From DATLFP01 sp035540955 (lineage in GTDB: Bacteria; Actinomycetota; Acidimicrobiia; Acidimicrobiales; CADCSY01): 33,658 nucleotides of DNA. Under the pieces are notes generated by a model that was not told the DNA's origin, made no database searches, and saw only the letters and a program-made list of their open reading frames with translations. Location of the stretch: the NCBI GenBank assembly GCA_035540955.1, contig DATLFP010000135.1, positions 1 to 33,658 on the forward strand. The letters run 5' to 3'. Of the stretch, positions 22,602 to 31,059 are shown one piece after another. Made by a program: the position numbers and the translations under genes. The stretch's first letter is position 1, and every line of letters begins with the position of its first letter.

Positions 22602-23471
22602 CTATCGGGCCAGCTCCGGGGTGACGATGCGGTAGTTCACCGTGCCGGCGGCGACGACGCGGCGGTCGTCGCGCCGGGCGATCTCGACGTCGGTGAGCAG
22701 CAGCTCGCGGTCGTGGTGCAGGACCCGGCCGTACCCGACGAGGTCACCCGCCGGCACCGGCTCGAGGAACCGGGCCTGCAGGCCGGTGGTCGACGCCTTG
22801 AACCGGCCCGGGCCGGTCTCGGCCCACGCCGCCATCGACCCCGTGGTGTCGAGCAGCGCGAGCACCGCGCCCTCGGCCACGCCCCCACCGGCATCGCCGG
22901 CGGCGGCGGTCGCGGGCAGCACGATGCGCGACCGGCCGCCGGCCATGTGCTCGACCTCCAACCCGAGGACGGCGTGGAACGGCACCCGCCCGATGAACGG
23001 TCCCATCGGGCCGGGATCGGCCTCGCCGCCGTCTCCCAACGCGGTAGGGCCGACGACGGGCTCGGCCCCGAAGCGGCCGCGCACCGTGGCGGTGCCGGCC
23101 GCGATCGGTTTGCCACCCTCGCCGGCGACCTCGACGCCGACGTAGGCGAGCTCCTTGCCCCGGCGCAGCAGCCGGGCGGTGGCCACGATCCCCTCCGAGA
23201 GCGCGGCCGACAGGTACCCGACCTGCACCGCGACGGTGTGCCACGGCCCGCTCTCCTCGCCGAGCGCGGCCCGGGCCACGGCCCCGGCGGCGAGGTCGAC
23301 CATCGAGGCCGCCACCCCGCCGTGCAGGGCGGTGTCGCCGTTGGAGATCTCGGTGCGGAACCCGAGCGCCAGCCGGGCCCCGTCCGCGCTGAGGTGCTCG
23401 GCCCGCACCCCGAGGGTGGCGCCGTACCCGCCCACGGCCACCCATCGCTCGACCCATGCGAGGTCGCTCAC
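22602..23471 (-). CDS. Tandem hotdog-fold acyl-CoA thioesterase (PaaI-like)
   Basis: 289 aa made of two hotdog domains. Domain 1 (about 1-135) has the PaaI-type motif ALHGGVAASMVDLAAG (His50, Gly51-52, Asp59). Domain 2 (about 155-289) has the related GGGVAEGAVLALLDTTGSMA (Asp208) but no His before the Gly pair, so only one site may follow the usual mechanism. Such proteins hydrolyse acyl-CoA to acid and CoA, relieving CoA shortage. GTG at 23469-23471 follows AAGGAG. It lies 19 bases after the acyl-CoA synthetase stop, so ligation and hydrolysis are encoded together. Confidence 0.87.
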   Translation of the reverse strand: MSDLAWVERWVAVGGYGATLGVRAEHLSADGARLALGFRTEISNGDTALHGGVAASMVDLAAGAVARAALGEESGPWHTVAVQVGYLSAALSEGIVATARLLRRGKELAYVGVEVAGEGGKPIAAGTATVRGRFGAEPVVGPTALGDGGEADPGPMGPFIGRVPFHAVLGLEVEHMAGGRSRIVLPATAAAGDAGGGVAEGAVLALLDTTGSMAAWAETGPGRFKASTTGLQARFLEPVPAGDLVGYGRVLHHDRELLLTDVEIARRDDRRVVAAGTVNYRIVTPELAR

Positions 23472-23490
23472 GAACCTGCTCCTTGCGCGC

Positions 23491-25029
23491 TCACTGGCCG
23501 ACCAGGCCGGTGAGGTCACGGCGCACGACCTTGCCGGTGGAGGTGCGGGGCAGCTCGTCGACCACCACCACCCGCTCGGGGCGCTTGAAGCTCGCCAGCC
23601 GCCCGGCACAGAACGCCACCAGGTCCTCGGCGGTGGCGGCGGCGCCCTCGCGCAGGGCCACCACCGCCGCCACCCGCTCGCCCCAGGTCTCGTCGGGCAT
23701 CCCGACCACGCCGGCCTCGAGCACGTCGGGGTGCTCGTAGAGGACGGCCTCGACCTCCGCGGGGGCGACGTTCTCGCCGCCCCGGATGATGAGGTCGCCC
23801 GCCCGCCCGGTGAGGAACAGGTAGCCGTCGGCGTCGAGGTGGCCGACGTCGCCGGTGTGGACCCAGCCCTCGTCGTCGACGGTGACCCGGGTCTTCTCCT
23901 CCGCGCCCCAGTAGCCCCGCATCGACCGGAACGTGCGCAGCTGCACCTCGCCGACCTCGCCCGGCCCGAGCGGGTTGCCGTCGGGGTCGACGACCCGCAG
24001 CTCGACGTCCTCGAGAGGCCGGCCGACGGATGCGAGCCGGGCCAGCTTGGCCTCGACCTCGGCCGGGTCGCCGGAGAGGTCGTGGTCGTCGGGGCCGAGC
24101 ACCGCCACCGTGGCGGTGGTCTCGGTCTGGCCGTAGGCGCCCGACCACCGCACCGAGGACGGGAACCGCTCGAGCGCCCGGCGGATCACCGGTGCGGGCA
24201 TCGGCGCCGCGCCGTAGGTCACCTGCTCCAGGCTCGACAGGTCGGCGCGCTCGAGCGCCGGGTCCTCCAGCAGCCGCGCCAGCATGGTCGGCACCAGGAA
24301 GGCGTGGGTCACGCGGTGCTCGGCCACCGCCGCCAGCCACGCCGCCGGCTCGAACTGCGGGAGCAGCACCGTCGGACGGCCGGTGTAGAGCGCGTTGAGC
24401 AGCGACGTCACCCCGGCCACGTGGTACAGCGGCGCCGACAGCAGCGACGTGCCCTCGGTGGTGCCGTCGGCGGCGTCGTTGGCGCCCATCACGTAGCCGG
24501 TGAGGGCGCCGTGGGTCAGCATGACGCCCTTGGGCATCGAGGTCGTCCCGCTCGTGTACAGCAGGATCGCCACCTCGTCGTCGTCGACGTCCGCGATGTC
24601 GAGGTCGGGCTCGGCGGCGTCGCGGGCGGCGGGGTAGCCGTCGGCGTCGTCGAGGACGACGACCTCGGCGAGCGAGGCCGGCCGCACCGCGGCGACGTCG
24701 CCGGCGTAGCGCTGCTCGGCGAACAGCACCCGGGCGCCGGAGTCGGCGAGCAGGTGGCGCAGCTCGTCGGGCTTGGCCCGGTAGTTCATGGGCACAACGG
24801 TGGCGCCCAGCGCCGCGGTGGCGAACAGCGCCTCGACGACGGCGGCGCGGTTCGTCGACAGGATCCCGACCCGGTCGCCGGGCCCGACGCCGAGGCCGGC
24901 GAGCAGGCCGGCGGTACCGGCGACCCGGGCCCGCAGGGTCTCGTAGTCGATCGGCCCCTCGGCGTCGACGAGCGCGGTGCCCTCGGGCACGATCATCGAC
25001 GGCAGGTCGGCGAGCATGGTCAGGTTCAC
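23491..25029 (-). CDS. Acyl-CoA synthetase (AMP-forming, FadD-like)
   Basis: 512 aa of the ANL superfamily. P-loop LLYTSGTTSMPKG at about residues 157-168, AYGQTE adenine motif, GWVHTGDVGHLDADGYLFLTGR with the hinge Asp, IIRGGENVAPAEVE, and the catalytic C-terminal Lys500 in RTSTGKVVRRDL. It activates a carboxylic acid with ATP and CoA. GTG 25027-25029 has GGAGG 11 bases upstream; ATG 25015-25017 is an alternative. Within the eight-gene operon it is followed by the thioesterase and preceded by CoA-transferases, so the pathway has both ATP-dependent and transfer-based activation. Chain preference cannot be read. Confidence 0.93.
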   Translation of the reverse strand: MNLTMLADLPSMIVPEGTALVDAEGPIDYETLRARVAGTAGLLAGLGVGPGDRVGILSTNRAAVVEALFATAALGATVVPMNYRAKPDELRHLLADSGARVLFAEQRYAGDVAAVRPASLAEVVVLDDADGYPAARDAAEPDLDIADVDDDEVAILLYTSGTTSMPKGVMLTHGALTGYVMGANDAADGTTEGTSLLSAPLYHVAGVTSLLNALYTGRPTVLLPQFEPAAWLAAVAEHRVTHAFLVPTMLARLLEDPALERADLSSLEQVTYGAAPMPAPVIRRALERFPSSVRWSGAYGQTETTATVAVLGPDDHDLSGDPAEVEAKLARLASVGRPLEDVELRVVDPDGNPLGPGEVGEVQLRTFRSMRGYWGAEEKTRVTVDDEGWVHTGDVGHLDADGYLFLTGRAGDLIIRGGENVAPAEVEAVLYEHPDVLEAGVVGMPDETWGERVAAVVALREGAAATAEDLVAFCAGRLASFKRPERVVVVDELPRTSTGKVVRRDLTGLVGQ

Positions 25030-25036
25030 GCCTCGG

Positions 25037-26269
25037 TCATCCTCCGGTGATCTCGACAGCCTCGGCGGCCAGCAGGTCGCCGATCTCCTCCGCGTCCATG
25101 CCGAGGAGGTCCTCCAGCACGGTGTAGGTGTCCTCCCCCACGCACGGCGCCGGCTTGCGCAGCCGACCCGGCGTGCGCGACAGCCGGGCCTGGAGCCCGT
25201 CGTAGGGGACCTCGCCGATCTCGGTGTGGTCGAGGGTGACGAAGTACCCGCGGTGGGCGACCTGCGGATCGAGGTGCAGCCCGGTCTGGTCGTGGACCTC
25301 GCCGGCGGGCACGGCCGGCTGCAGGGTGGCGACGAGCTCGCCCTGCTCCCACCCCGCGGTCCAGGCCGCGAGGTGCCCGTCGATCGCCTCCTCGTCGGCC
25401 TTCCGCCCGAGCAGCGTCTGGTGCTCGGGCGCCGCCGCCCACGCCGGGTCGCCCATGGCGGCCCGCAGCGCCGCCCACTGGGCGTCGGTCTCGACCGCGA
25501 TCGCCACCCAGCCCTCGTGGCCCCGCACCGGGCGGGTCGGGTACACGCCGTGCGGGCACGCCCACGGCGACCGGTTGCCGTCACGGGTGGCGGCCCGGCC
25601 GGTGAGCTCCACCTCGAGCAGCTCGGGCCCGAGCAGCTGCACCGCCGCCTCGAACTGCGACAGGTCGATGTGCTGGCCCTCGCCGGTGCGGCGGCGGTGG
25701 TCGAGGGCGGCGATGAGGGCGGTGGCGGCGAAGCGCTGGCAGATGAAGTCGGTGTAGGCGCCGTACACCGGCACCGGGTCGCGGTCGGGGTGGCCGCAGA
25801 TCTCGTAGAACCCGGCGAGGGCGGCCATGAGGTTGCCGAAGCCGCGGTAGTCACGGCGGGGGCCGGTCTGGCCCTGCATGCAGGTCGACAGCATCACCAT
25901 CGACGGGTTGCGCTCCCGCAGCTCGTCGTAGCTCATCCCCCAGGCCGCCATGGTCTTGGGGGTGAAGCTCTCGAGCAGCACGTCGCACCAGTCGACCAGC
26001 CGCAGGGCGACGTCGCGGCCCAGCGGGTTCATGAGGTCGAGGCCGATGCCGAGCTTGGACGCGTTGTAGTCGCCATAGAAGTGCGACCGGTTGAGGCCGG
26101 GCTGGCCGTCGCGGAACGGCGGGGTGAGCCGGAGCACGTCGGGCCGGGAGCTGGTGTCGAGCCGCACGACCGTCGCCCCGTAGTCGGCGAGGTAGCGGGC
26201 GGTGAGCGGCCCCACCCCGACCCAGGACATGTCCCACACCTTGAGGCCCTCGAACACGTCGGTCGTCAC
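25037..26269 (-). CDS. CaiB/BaiF CoA-transferase (catalytic Asp present)
   Basis: 410 aa. Class III CoA-transferase: VWDMSWVGVGPLTARYLADYGATVVRLD at the start, GAYTDFICQRFAA with Asp174 at the catalytic place, RRTGEGQHIDLSQFEAA, HGVYPTRPVRGHEG and C-terminal VGEDTYTVLEDLLGM. GTG at 26267-26269 overlaps the stop of the Asp-less paralogue (GTGA), so the two are likely subunits of one enzyme. The acyl-CoA synthetase gene follows after 7 bases. Substrate unknown. Confidence 0.9.
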   Translation of the reverse strand: MTTDVFEGLKVWDMSWVGVGPLTARYLADYGATVVRLDTSSRPDVLRLTPPFRDGQPGLNRSHFYGDYNASKLGIGLDLMNPLGRDVALRLVDWCDVLLESFTPKTMAAWGMSYDELRERNPSMVMLSTCMQGQTGPRRDYRGFGNLMAALAGFYEICGHPDRDPVPVYGAYTDFICQRFAATALIAALDHRRRTGEGQHIDLSQFEAAVQLLGPELLEVELTGRAATRDGNRSPWACPHGVYPTRPVRGHEGWVAIAVETDAQWAALRAAMGDPAWAAAPEHQTLLGRKADEEAIDGHLAAWTAGWEQGELVATLQPAVPAGEVHDQTGLHLDPQVAHRGYFVTLDHTEIGEVPYDGLQARLSRTPGRLRKPAPCVGEDTYTVLEDLLGMDAEEIGDLLAAEAVEITGG

Positions 26270-27516
26270 AGCACCCCCGCTCGGGCCAGCCGGTCGAGCT
26301 CGGTGGCGACGAGGCCGAGCTCGCCGGCGAGGACGTCGTGGTTGTGCTCGCCGATCCGCGGCGCCCGCGGGGTGTCGACCAGCGGGGTGGCGCTGAGCTT
26401 GGCCCACGGCCCGGGATAGGCGACGGCGCCCCGCTCGCCGTGGTCGACGGGCACGAAGTACTCGCGGGCGGCGAGCTGCTCATCGGCACGGATGTCGGCG
26501 ACGGTGTTGACCGGCGCCAGCAGGAACCGCCGCCGCAGCGCCTCGGCGTACAGCTCGTCCTTGGTGCGGGTGAGGAAGAACGCGCCGATCACGTCCGACA
26601 CCCGCTCGAAGAAGTCGCGGCCCTCGTCGGTGCCGGCGAGGGAGGCGAAGTCGATGCCGGCCCAGTCGACCTCGGTGAGCCAGCCCGGGAGGCCGTCGGT
26701 CTCGGCGATCCAGCCGAGCATGCCCTTGACGATCATCGCGCCGAGGGCGCCGCCGGTGATGAGCACGGTCACGTGGCCGTCGGCGCAGGGGAACAGCATG
26801 CGGAACCGGGCGTGGCCGTGGGCGACGCTCCGGCCCTGGCGCTGCACCTCGACGCCCTCCAGGTGCGGGAAGGCGGTGGCGTTCATCAGCGTGCGGATGG
26901 TGGCGAGCTGGGCGGCGACGTCGACGTGCTGGCCCTCGCCGGTGGACGCGGTGTGGTAGAGCGCCAGCATCGTCGCCACGGCCGCCTCGGCCCCGGCGTG
27001 GAGGAAGTACTGCGGCACCGAGATGCGCACCGGGGGGCGGTCGCGGTCGCCGGTGAGCCACAGCGGCCCGCCGGTGGCCGACAGGACCAGGTCGGTGGCG
27101 GCCCAGCCGGCGCGGGGCCCGTCCTGGCCGAAGGGCGACACCGAGGTGTACACCAGGCGCGGGTTGGCCGCCGCGAGGTCGTCGTAGCCGAGCCCCCGCT
27201 CGGCGAGCCAGCCGGGGTCGAAGGACTCGACGAGCACGTCGGCGTCCGCCGCCAGCCGGCGCATGACGGCCCGCCCGTCGGCGCGGTCGAGGTCGAGGGT
27301 GATCCCCCGCTTGCCCCGGTTGAAGAACCACCACCCGAGGCTCTCCTCGGGGTGGGGCACCTCGCCCGCGTACGGCCCCCGCCGCCGGCCGGGATCGCCG
27401 CCGGGCGGCTCGACCTTCACCACGTCGGCGCCGAGGTCGGCCAGCAGCTTGCCGGTGAGCCACCCGCGGTCGGTGGTGAGGTCGAGCACCCGGTACGGGC
27501 TGAGCGCGCCGCCCAC
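26266..27516 (-). CDS. CaiB/BaiF CoA-transferase homologue lacking the catalytic Asp (Phe)
   Basis: 416 aa. The fold is clear (TGKLLADLGADVVKVEPPGGDP, FFNRGKRGITLDLD, VSPFGQDGPRAGW, STGEGQHVDV, MLFPCADGHV, APRIGEHNHDVL). At the place of the nucleophilic Asp the sequence is VPQYFLHAGAEAA, with Phe171 15 residues before the closing Leu of MLAL. The nearest Asp/Glu is Glu177, which is not aligned. Family members with this PQYxLHAGAEA pattern probably form a distinct subgroup (recollection, not checked). GTG at 27514-27516 starts 2 bases after the double CoA-transferase stop, and its end overlaps an Asp-bearing paralogue. A structural or CoA-binding subunit is inferred. Confidence 0.83.
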   Translation of the reverse strand: MGGALSPYRVLDLTTDRGWLTGKLLADLGADVVKVEPPGGDPGRRRGPYAGEVPHPEESLGWWFFNRGKRGITLDLDRADGRAVMRRLAADADVLVESFDPGWLAERGLGYDDLAAANPRLVYTSVSPFGQDGPRAGWAATDLVLSATGGPLWLTGDRDRPPVRISVPQYFLHAGAEAAVATMLALYHTASTGEGQHVDVAAQLATIRTLMNATAFPHLEGVEVQRQGRSVAHGHARFRMLFPCADGHVTVLITGGALGAMIVKGMLGWIAETDGLPGWLTEVDWAGIDFASLAGTDEGRDFFERVSDVIGAFFLTRTKDELYAEALRRRFLLAPVNTVADIRADEQLAAREYFVPVDHGERGAVAYPGPWAKLSATPLVDTPRAPRIGEHNHDVLAGELGLVATELDRLARAGVL

Positions 27517-27518
27517 CG

Positions 27519-30017
27519 CTAGACCGGGTTGCCGTCGGGGCCGAAGTAGCAGGTGGCCAGGTGGCCGTCGGCGCCCAGGGCGTCGTACTCGGCGTCGGTC
27601 AGGCCGGCGACCTGCTTCCACACGTACTCGTTGTCCTCGCCCATCGCCGGGATCGGGCCCCACGCCAGCGGCGGGCCGTCCCAGTGCCACAGGTGCCCGG
27701 GGTAGCGGTGGGTGCCGGTGTCGACGCCGGTGTTCTCGCGGAAGAAGCCGCGGGCGGCGAGGTGGGGATCGGCCAGGGCCTCGAGCTCGTTCAGCACCGG
27801 CCCGGCGGGGACGCCCTCGGCCTGGCACCGGTGGAACACCTCGCCGGGGCCCAGCCCGGCGGTCCACCCGGTGATGCCCTCGTCGATCTCGTCGTGGTGC
27901 TCCCGGCGACCGGCGGCGGTGGCGAAGCGCTCGTCCGCGGCCCAGGCCGGCTCCCCCATCGCCCGGCGCAGGCCGGCCCACTCCTCGTCGTCGCCCACCG
28001 ACACCACGGCCCAGGCGTCGTCGCCGTCGCAGCGGTAGCAGCCCTGGGGCGCGCGGGTGCGATGGCGGTTGCCGAGGGGCGGGTGGTCGCGCCCGGTGCG
28101 GGCGGCGTCGACGAGCAGCTCGCCGATGTGCTGCATGAGGTTCTCGGACTGGGCGAACTCGATCAGCGTGCCGGTGCCGGTGCGCTCGCGCCGGCGCAGC
28201 GCCGCCATCACCGCGAACGCGCCGGTGGCGCCGCTGGCGGGGTCCATGTGGAACACCGAGGTGGTGCTGGTGGGGTCGGCGTCGGCGTAGCCGCGGATGG
28301 CGGTGAGCCCCGACAGCGCCTCGAAGTGGGCGCCGAAGCCGACGTGGTCGCGGTAGGGACCGGACAGGCCCATGGGGGCCATGCGCACGCAGATGAACCG
28401 GGGGTTGCGGGCCCGCAGCACGTCCCAGCCGAGGCCGAGCTTGTCGAGCACGCGGGCGGCGTTGTTCTCCACCAGCACGTCGCTGACCTCGACCAGGCGC
28501 AGGAACGCCTCGCGGCCGGAGTCCTGCCGGAGGTCGAGGGTGGCGATGCGCTTGCTCCGGGCGTGGCAGTTGAACATGGCGTGGCGGTTCCAGGGCCGCT
28601 CGCCGGGGTCCCCGTCGGGGAACGCGCCGACGATCGGCCCGAGCGCCTCGACCATCTCCTTGGAGACCCGGGGCATGAAGCCCTTGGTGCTCGACGGGAA
28701 CAGGTACGGGTTGTCGATGCGCAGCACCTCGGCCCCGAGGTCGCCGAGCAGCATCGTGCAGTAGGGCCCGGCCCACACCACGCTGAGGTCGAGGACCCGC
28801 ACCCCCTCCAGCGGCAGCCGCGCCGGGCTGGCGGCGGCGGGCACGGCCGCGGGCCGGGCGGGCGCGGCGAGCTCGGCATCGACCTCGGCGTCGTGCTCGC
28901 CGAGCCGCGGCGCGGGCCGGCGCAGCGCCCAGCCGTCGTCCATGCGGAACGGGGCGCCGGGCTGGCGGATGCGGCCGGCGGCGGGGTGGTCGACCTCGAC
29001 GAGGAAGCCTCTGGCGGTGAAGTGCTCGTCGGCGACGACGTCGGCGGTGGTGTGCACCGCGGTGACCGGCCACTGGTTGGCCTCCGCCGCCGCCATCGCC
29101 TCGGCCCTGGTCCGCTCGAGCAGCCACGGGTACAGCACGGCGTCGGTGGCGTCGGGCACCTCGGGGTCGAACAGCCACGTCGGCGTGCCGTACAGCTCGT
29201 CGAGGGTGGGGTCCTGCAGGGTGGCGAGCATGCGCGGCACCCAGGTGGGGATCGTGATGACCTGGACGTAGCCGTCGGCGCAGGGATAGATGCCCATCGG
29301 CGCCGGCGACAAGCGTTGGGTCCCCTCGCGCCGGGGCAGGGCCCCGTTGTAGGACGCGCCGGTGAGGAACGCGAGGCGGCGGTCGATCGAGCCCTCCTGG
29401 CTCTCGAAGTTCGAGCAGTCGAGGTGGATCGCCTCGCCGTGCAGCGCCACCGCGGCGAGGGCGGCGAGGGAGGCGGCGGCGGCGAGGTTGCCGCACTGGT
29501 AGCTGATGATGTCGCCGCCGAGCTTGACCGGCTCGCGCTCGGCGAGCCCGGTGGAGCCCATCGGGCCGCCCATCGCGTAGTAGACGATCTCCTCGCCCTT
29601 GTAGTGCGCGTAGGGGCCGTCCTGGCCGAAGGGGGTGATGCTGGCGAGGACGACACGGGGGTTGACGGCCCGGAGCGCCTCGAAGCCGAGTCCCCACCGG
29701 TCGAGCACCCCCGGGGCCTCGGATTCGATCACGAGGTCGGCGGTGCCCGCGAGCTGCAGCACGCGGTCGCGCCCGGCGGGGGTCGACGGGTCCACGACGA
29801 TGCCGCGCTTGTTGGTGTTCAGGTGCAGGAACAGCGCGCTCTGCTCGGGATCCTCCTCGTCACCGGGGAACGGGCCACGGCGGCGCGCGGGGTCGCCGCC
29901 CGGCGGCTCGGCCTTGATCACCTCCGCACCGAGGTCGGCGAACAGCTTGCCGGCGTAGGGGCCCTGGATGCCCGTCGCCAGCTCGAGCACGCGCATGCCC
30001 TCCAGCGCCTGGCTCAT
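27519..30017 (-). CDS. Double-domain CaiB/BaiF CoA-transferase fusion
   Basis: 832 aa with two full class III CoA-transferase domains. Domain 1, residues about 1-382: LELATGIQGPYAGKLFADLGAEVIKAEPPGG, Asp169 in LGGDIISYQCG, GIYPCADGY, RLGEHD. An Ala/Pro-rich linker covers about 383-401. Domain 2, about 402-832: LDLSVVWAGPYCTMLLGDLGAEV, Asp592 in FHMDPASG, RTGTGTLIEF, MGEDNEYV. Class III enzymes are interlocked dimers, so the fusion may form an internal pseudo-dimer with two different sites. In domain 1 the usual R..TGxGQ segment is shortened to LHGEAIHLD. ATG 30015-30017 lies 4 bases after the SDR stop. Substrates unknown. Confidence 0.9.
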   Translation of the reverse strand: MSQALEGMRVLELATGIQGPYAGKLFADLGAEVIKAEPPGGDPARRRGPFPGDEEDPEQSALFLHLNTNKRGIVVDPSTPAGRDRVLQLAGTADLVIESEAPGVLDRWGLGFEALRAVNPRVVLASITPFGQDGPYAHYKGEEIVYYAMGGPMGSTGLAEREPVKLGGDIISYQCGNLAAAASLAALAAVALHGEAIHLDCSNFESQEGSIDRRLAFLTGASYNGALPRREGTQRLSPAPMGIYPCADGYVQVITIPTWVPRMLATLQDPTLDELYGTPTWLFDPEVPDATDAVLYPWLLERTRAEAMAAAEANQWPVTAVHTTADVVADEHFTARGFLVEVDHPAAGRIRQPGAPFRMDDGWALRRPAPRLGEHDAEVDAELAAPARPAAVPAAASPARLPLEGVRVLDLSVVWAGPYCTMLLGDLGAEVLRIDNPYLFPSSTKGFMPRVSKEMVEALGPIVGAFPDGDPGERPWNRHAMFNCHARSKRIATLDLRQDSGREAFLRLVEVSDVLVENNAARVLDKLGLGWDVLRARNPRFICVRMAPMGLSGPYRDHVGFGAHFEALSGLTAIRGYADADPTSTTSVFHMDPASGATGAFAVMAALRRRERTGTGTLIEFAQSENLMQHIGELLVDAARTGRDHPPLGNRHRTRAPQGCYRCDGDDAWAVVSVGDDEEWAGLRRAMGEPAWAADERFATAAGRREHHDEIDEGITGWTAGLGPGEVFHRCQAEGVPAGPVLNELEALADPHLAARGFFRENTGVDTGTHRYPGHLWHWDGPPLAWGPIPAMGEDNEYVWKQVAGLTDAEYDALGADGHLATCYFGPDGNPV

Positions 30018-30021
30018 CGCG

Positions 30022-30945
30022 TCAGCCCGTCGGCAGGTTCTCGCCCACCGGGAACGCCCGGGGGCGGGTCGGCCGGTCGCCGAACAGGTCGCTGGCCGCG
30101 GCGGCGAGCTCGTCGAGCTCCCAGCGGCCGTCCTTGGTGATCCGGTTCGCGACCGTCGGCATCTGGACCAGCTCGATGGTGCCGCCGCCGACCACGAAGC
30201 ACTGGCCGCTGATGTGGGCGGCGTGGTCGGAGCACAGGAACGCCACCCAGGGCGCCACGTTGTCGGGGTCCCAGGCGTCGAACGCGCCATCGGCCACGTT
30301 GAACGCGCCGAAGGTGTTCTCGGTGAGCCGGGTCCGCGCCCGGGGGCAGATGGCGTTGGCGGTGCAGCCGTGGCGCTCGAGCTCGCGGGCCAGCACCATC
30401 GCCATCGACGCGATGCCGGCCTTGGCCGCCGCGTAGTTGAGCTGGCCGGCGTTGCCGTACAGGCCGGCCTCCGAGGAGGTGAGCACGACACGGCCGTTGG
30501 CGGGCTGGCCGGTGGCCTTGACCTGCTCGCGCCAGTAGGCCGCCGCCCACCGCACCGGCACGAAGTGCCCGTTGAGGTGGACGCGGATGACCGCGTTCCA
30601 CTCCTCCTCGGTCATGTTGAACGTCATCCGGTCGCGCAGGATGCCGGCGTTGCAGATGAGGATGTCGAGGCGGCCGAAGGACTCGACCGCCTGGTTCACG
30701 AGCCGCTGGCCGCCCTCCCAGTCGGCGACGTCGTCGTAGCTCGCGACGGCGCGACCGCCGGCGGCGACGATCTCGTCCACGGCCTGCTGGGCCGGGCGGT
30801 CGTCGTGACCGCTGCCGTCCCACTCGCCGCCGAGGTCGTTCACGACCACCGCCGCGCCCTCGTAGGCGAGCAGCTTGGCGTGCGAGAGGCCCACGCCTCG
30901 CGCCCCGCCGGTGACGATGGCGACCTTGCCGTCGAGCCGTCCCAC
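30022..30945 (-). CDS. Short-chain dehydrogenase, (3R)-hydroxyacyl-CoA dehydrogenase-like
   Basis: 307 aa. TGGARGVG at residues 12-19, VVVNDLGG at 33-40, CNAGILRDRMTFNMTEEEWNAVI at about 98-120, Ser157/158, Tyr171, Lys175. The NDLGG insert region and NAGILRDR are marks of the dehydrogenase domain of peroxisomal multifunctional enzyme 2 and its bacterial relatives, which oxidise 3-hydroxyacyl-CoA. The active-site Tyr motif is YAAAK. GTG 30943-30945 follows AGGGGAGG. First gene of the eight-gene leftward operon. The C-terminal part (about 260-307) is longer than in small SDRs. Confidence 0.9.
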   Translation of the reverse strand: MGRLDGKVAIVTGGARGVGLSHAKLLAYEGAAVVVNDLGGEWDGSGHDDRPAQQAVDEIVAAGGRAVASYDDVADWEGGQRLVNQAVESFGRLDILICNAGILRDRMTFNMTEEEWNAVIRVHLNGHFVPVRWAAAYWREQVKATGQPANGRVVLTSSEAGLYGNAGQLNYAAAKAGIASMAMVLARELERHGCTANAICPRARTRLTENTFGAFNVADGAFDAWDPDNVAPWVAFLCSDHAAHISGQCFVVGGGTIELVQMPTVANRITKDGRWELDELAAAASDLFGDRPTRPRAFPVGENLPTG

Positions 30946-31059
30946 GGCACACCTCCCCTGGCCCGTCGTCGCCCCCGCGACGCGTGGCAGCCGCATCGTG
31001 TCACACCACGCGAGACGATGCCGGCTGGTCGTCTCATCGGCCAGCACCCAGAATGAGGC
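30946..31059. promoter_or_regulatory. Divergent region with iterated GAGACGA motifs
   Basis: Three related motif copies lie here: GCATCGTGTC (30993-31002) and GAGACGATGC (31012-31021) form a 10-base inverted repeat with one mismatch, and GAGACGA (31012-31018) faces TCGTCTC (31029-31035) perfectly. They could bind a regulator controlling both the operon and the F420-type gene. CAGAAT (31049-31054) fits a -10 ending 5 bases before GTG 31060, so that mRNA may be leaderless. Confidence 0.45.
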
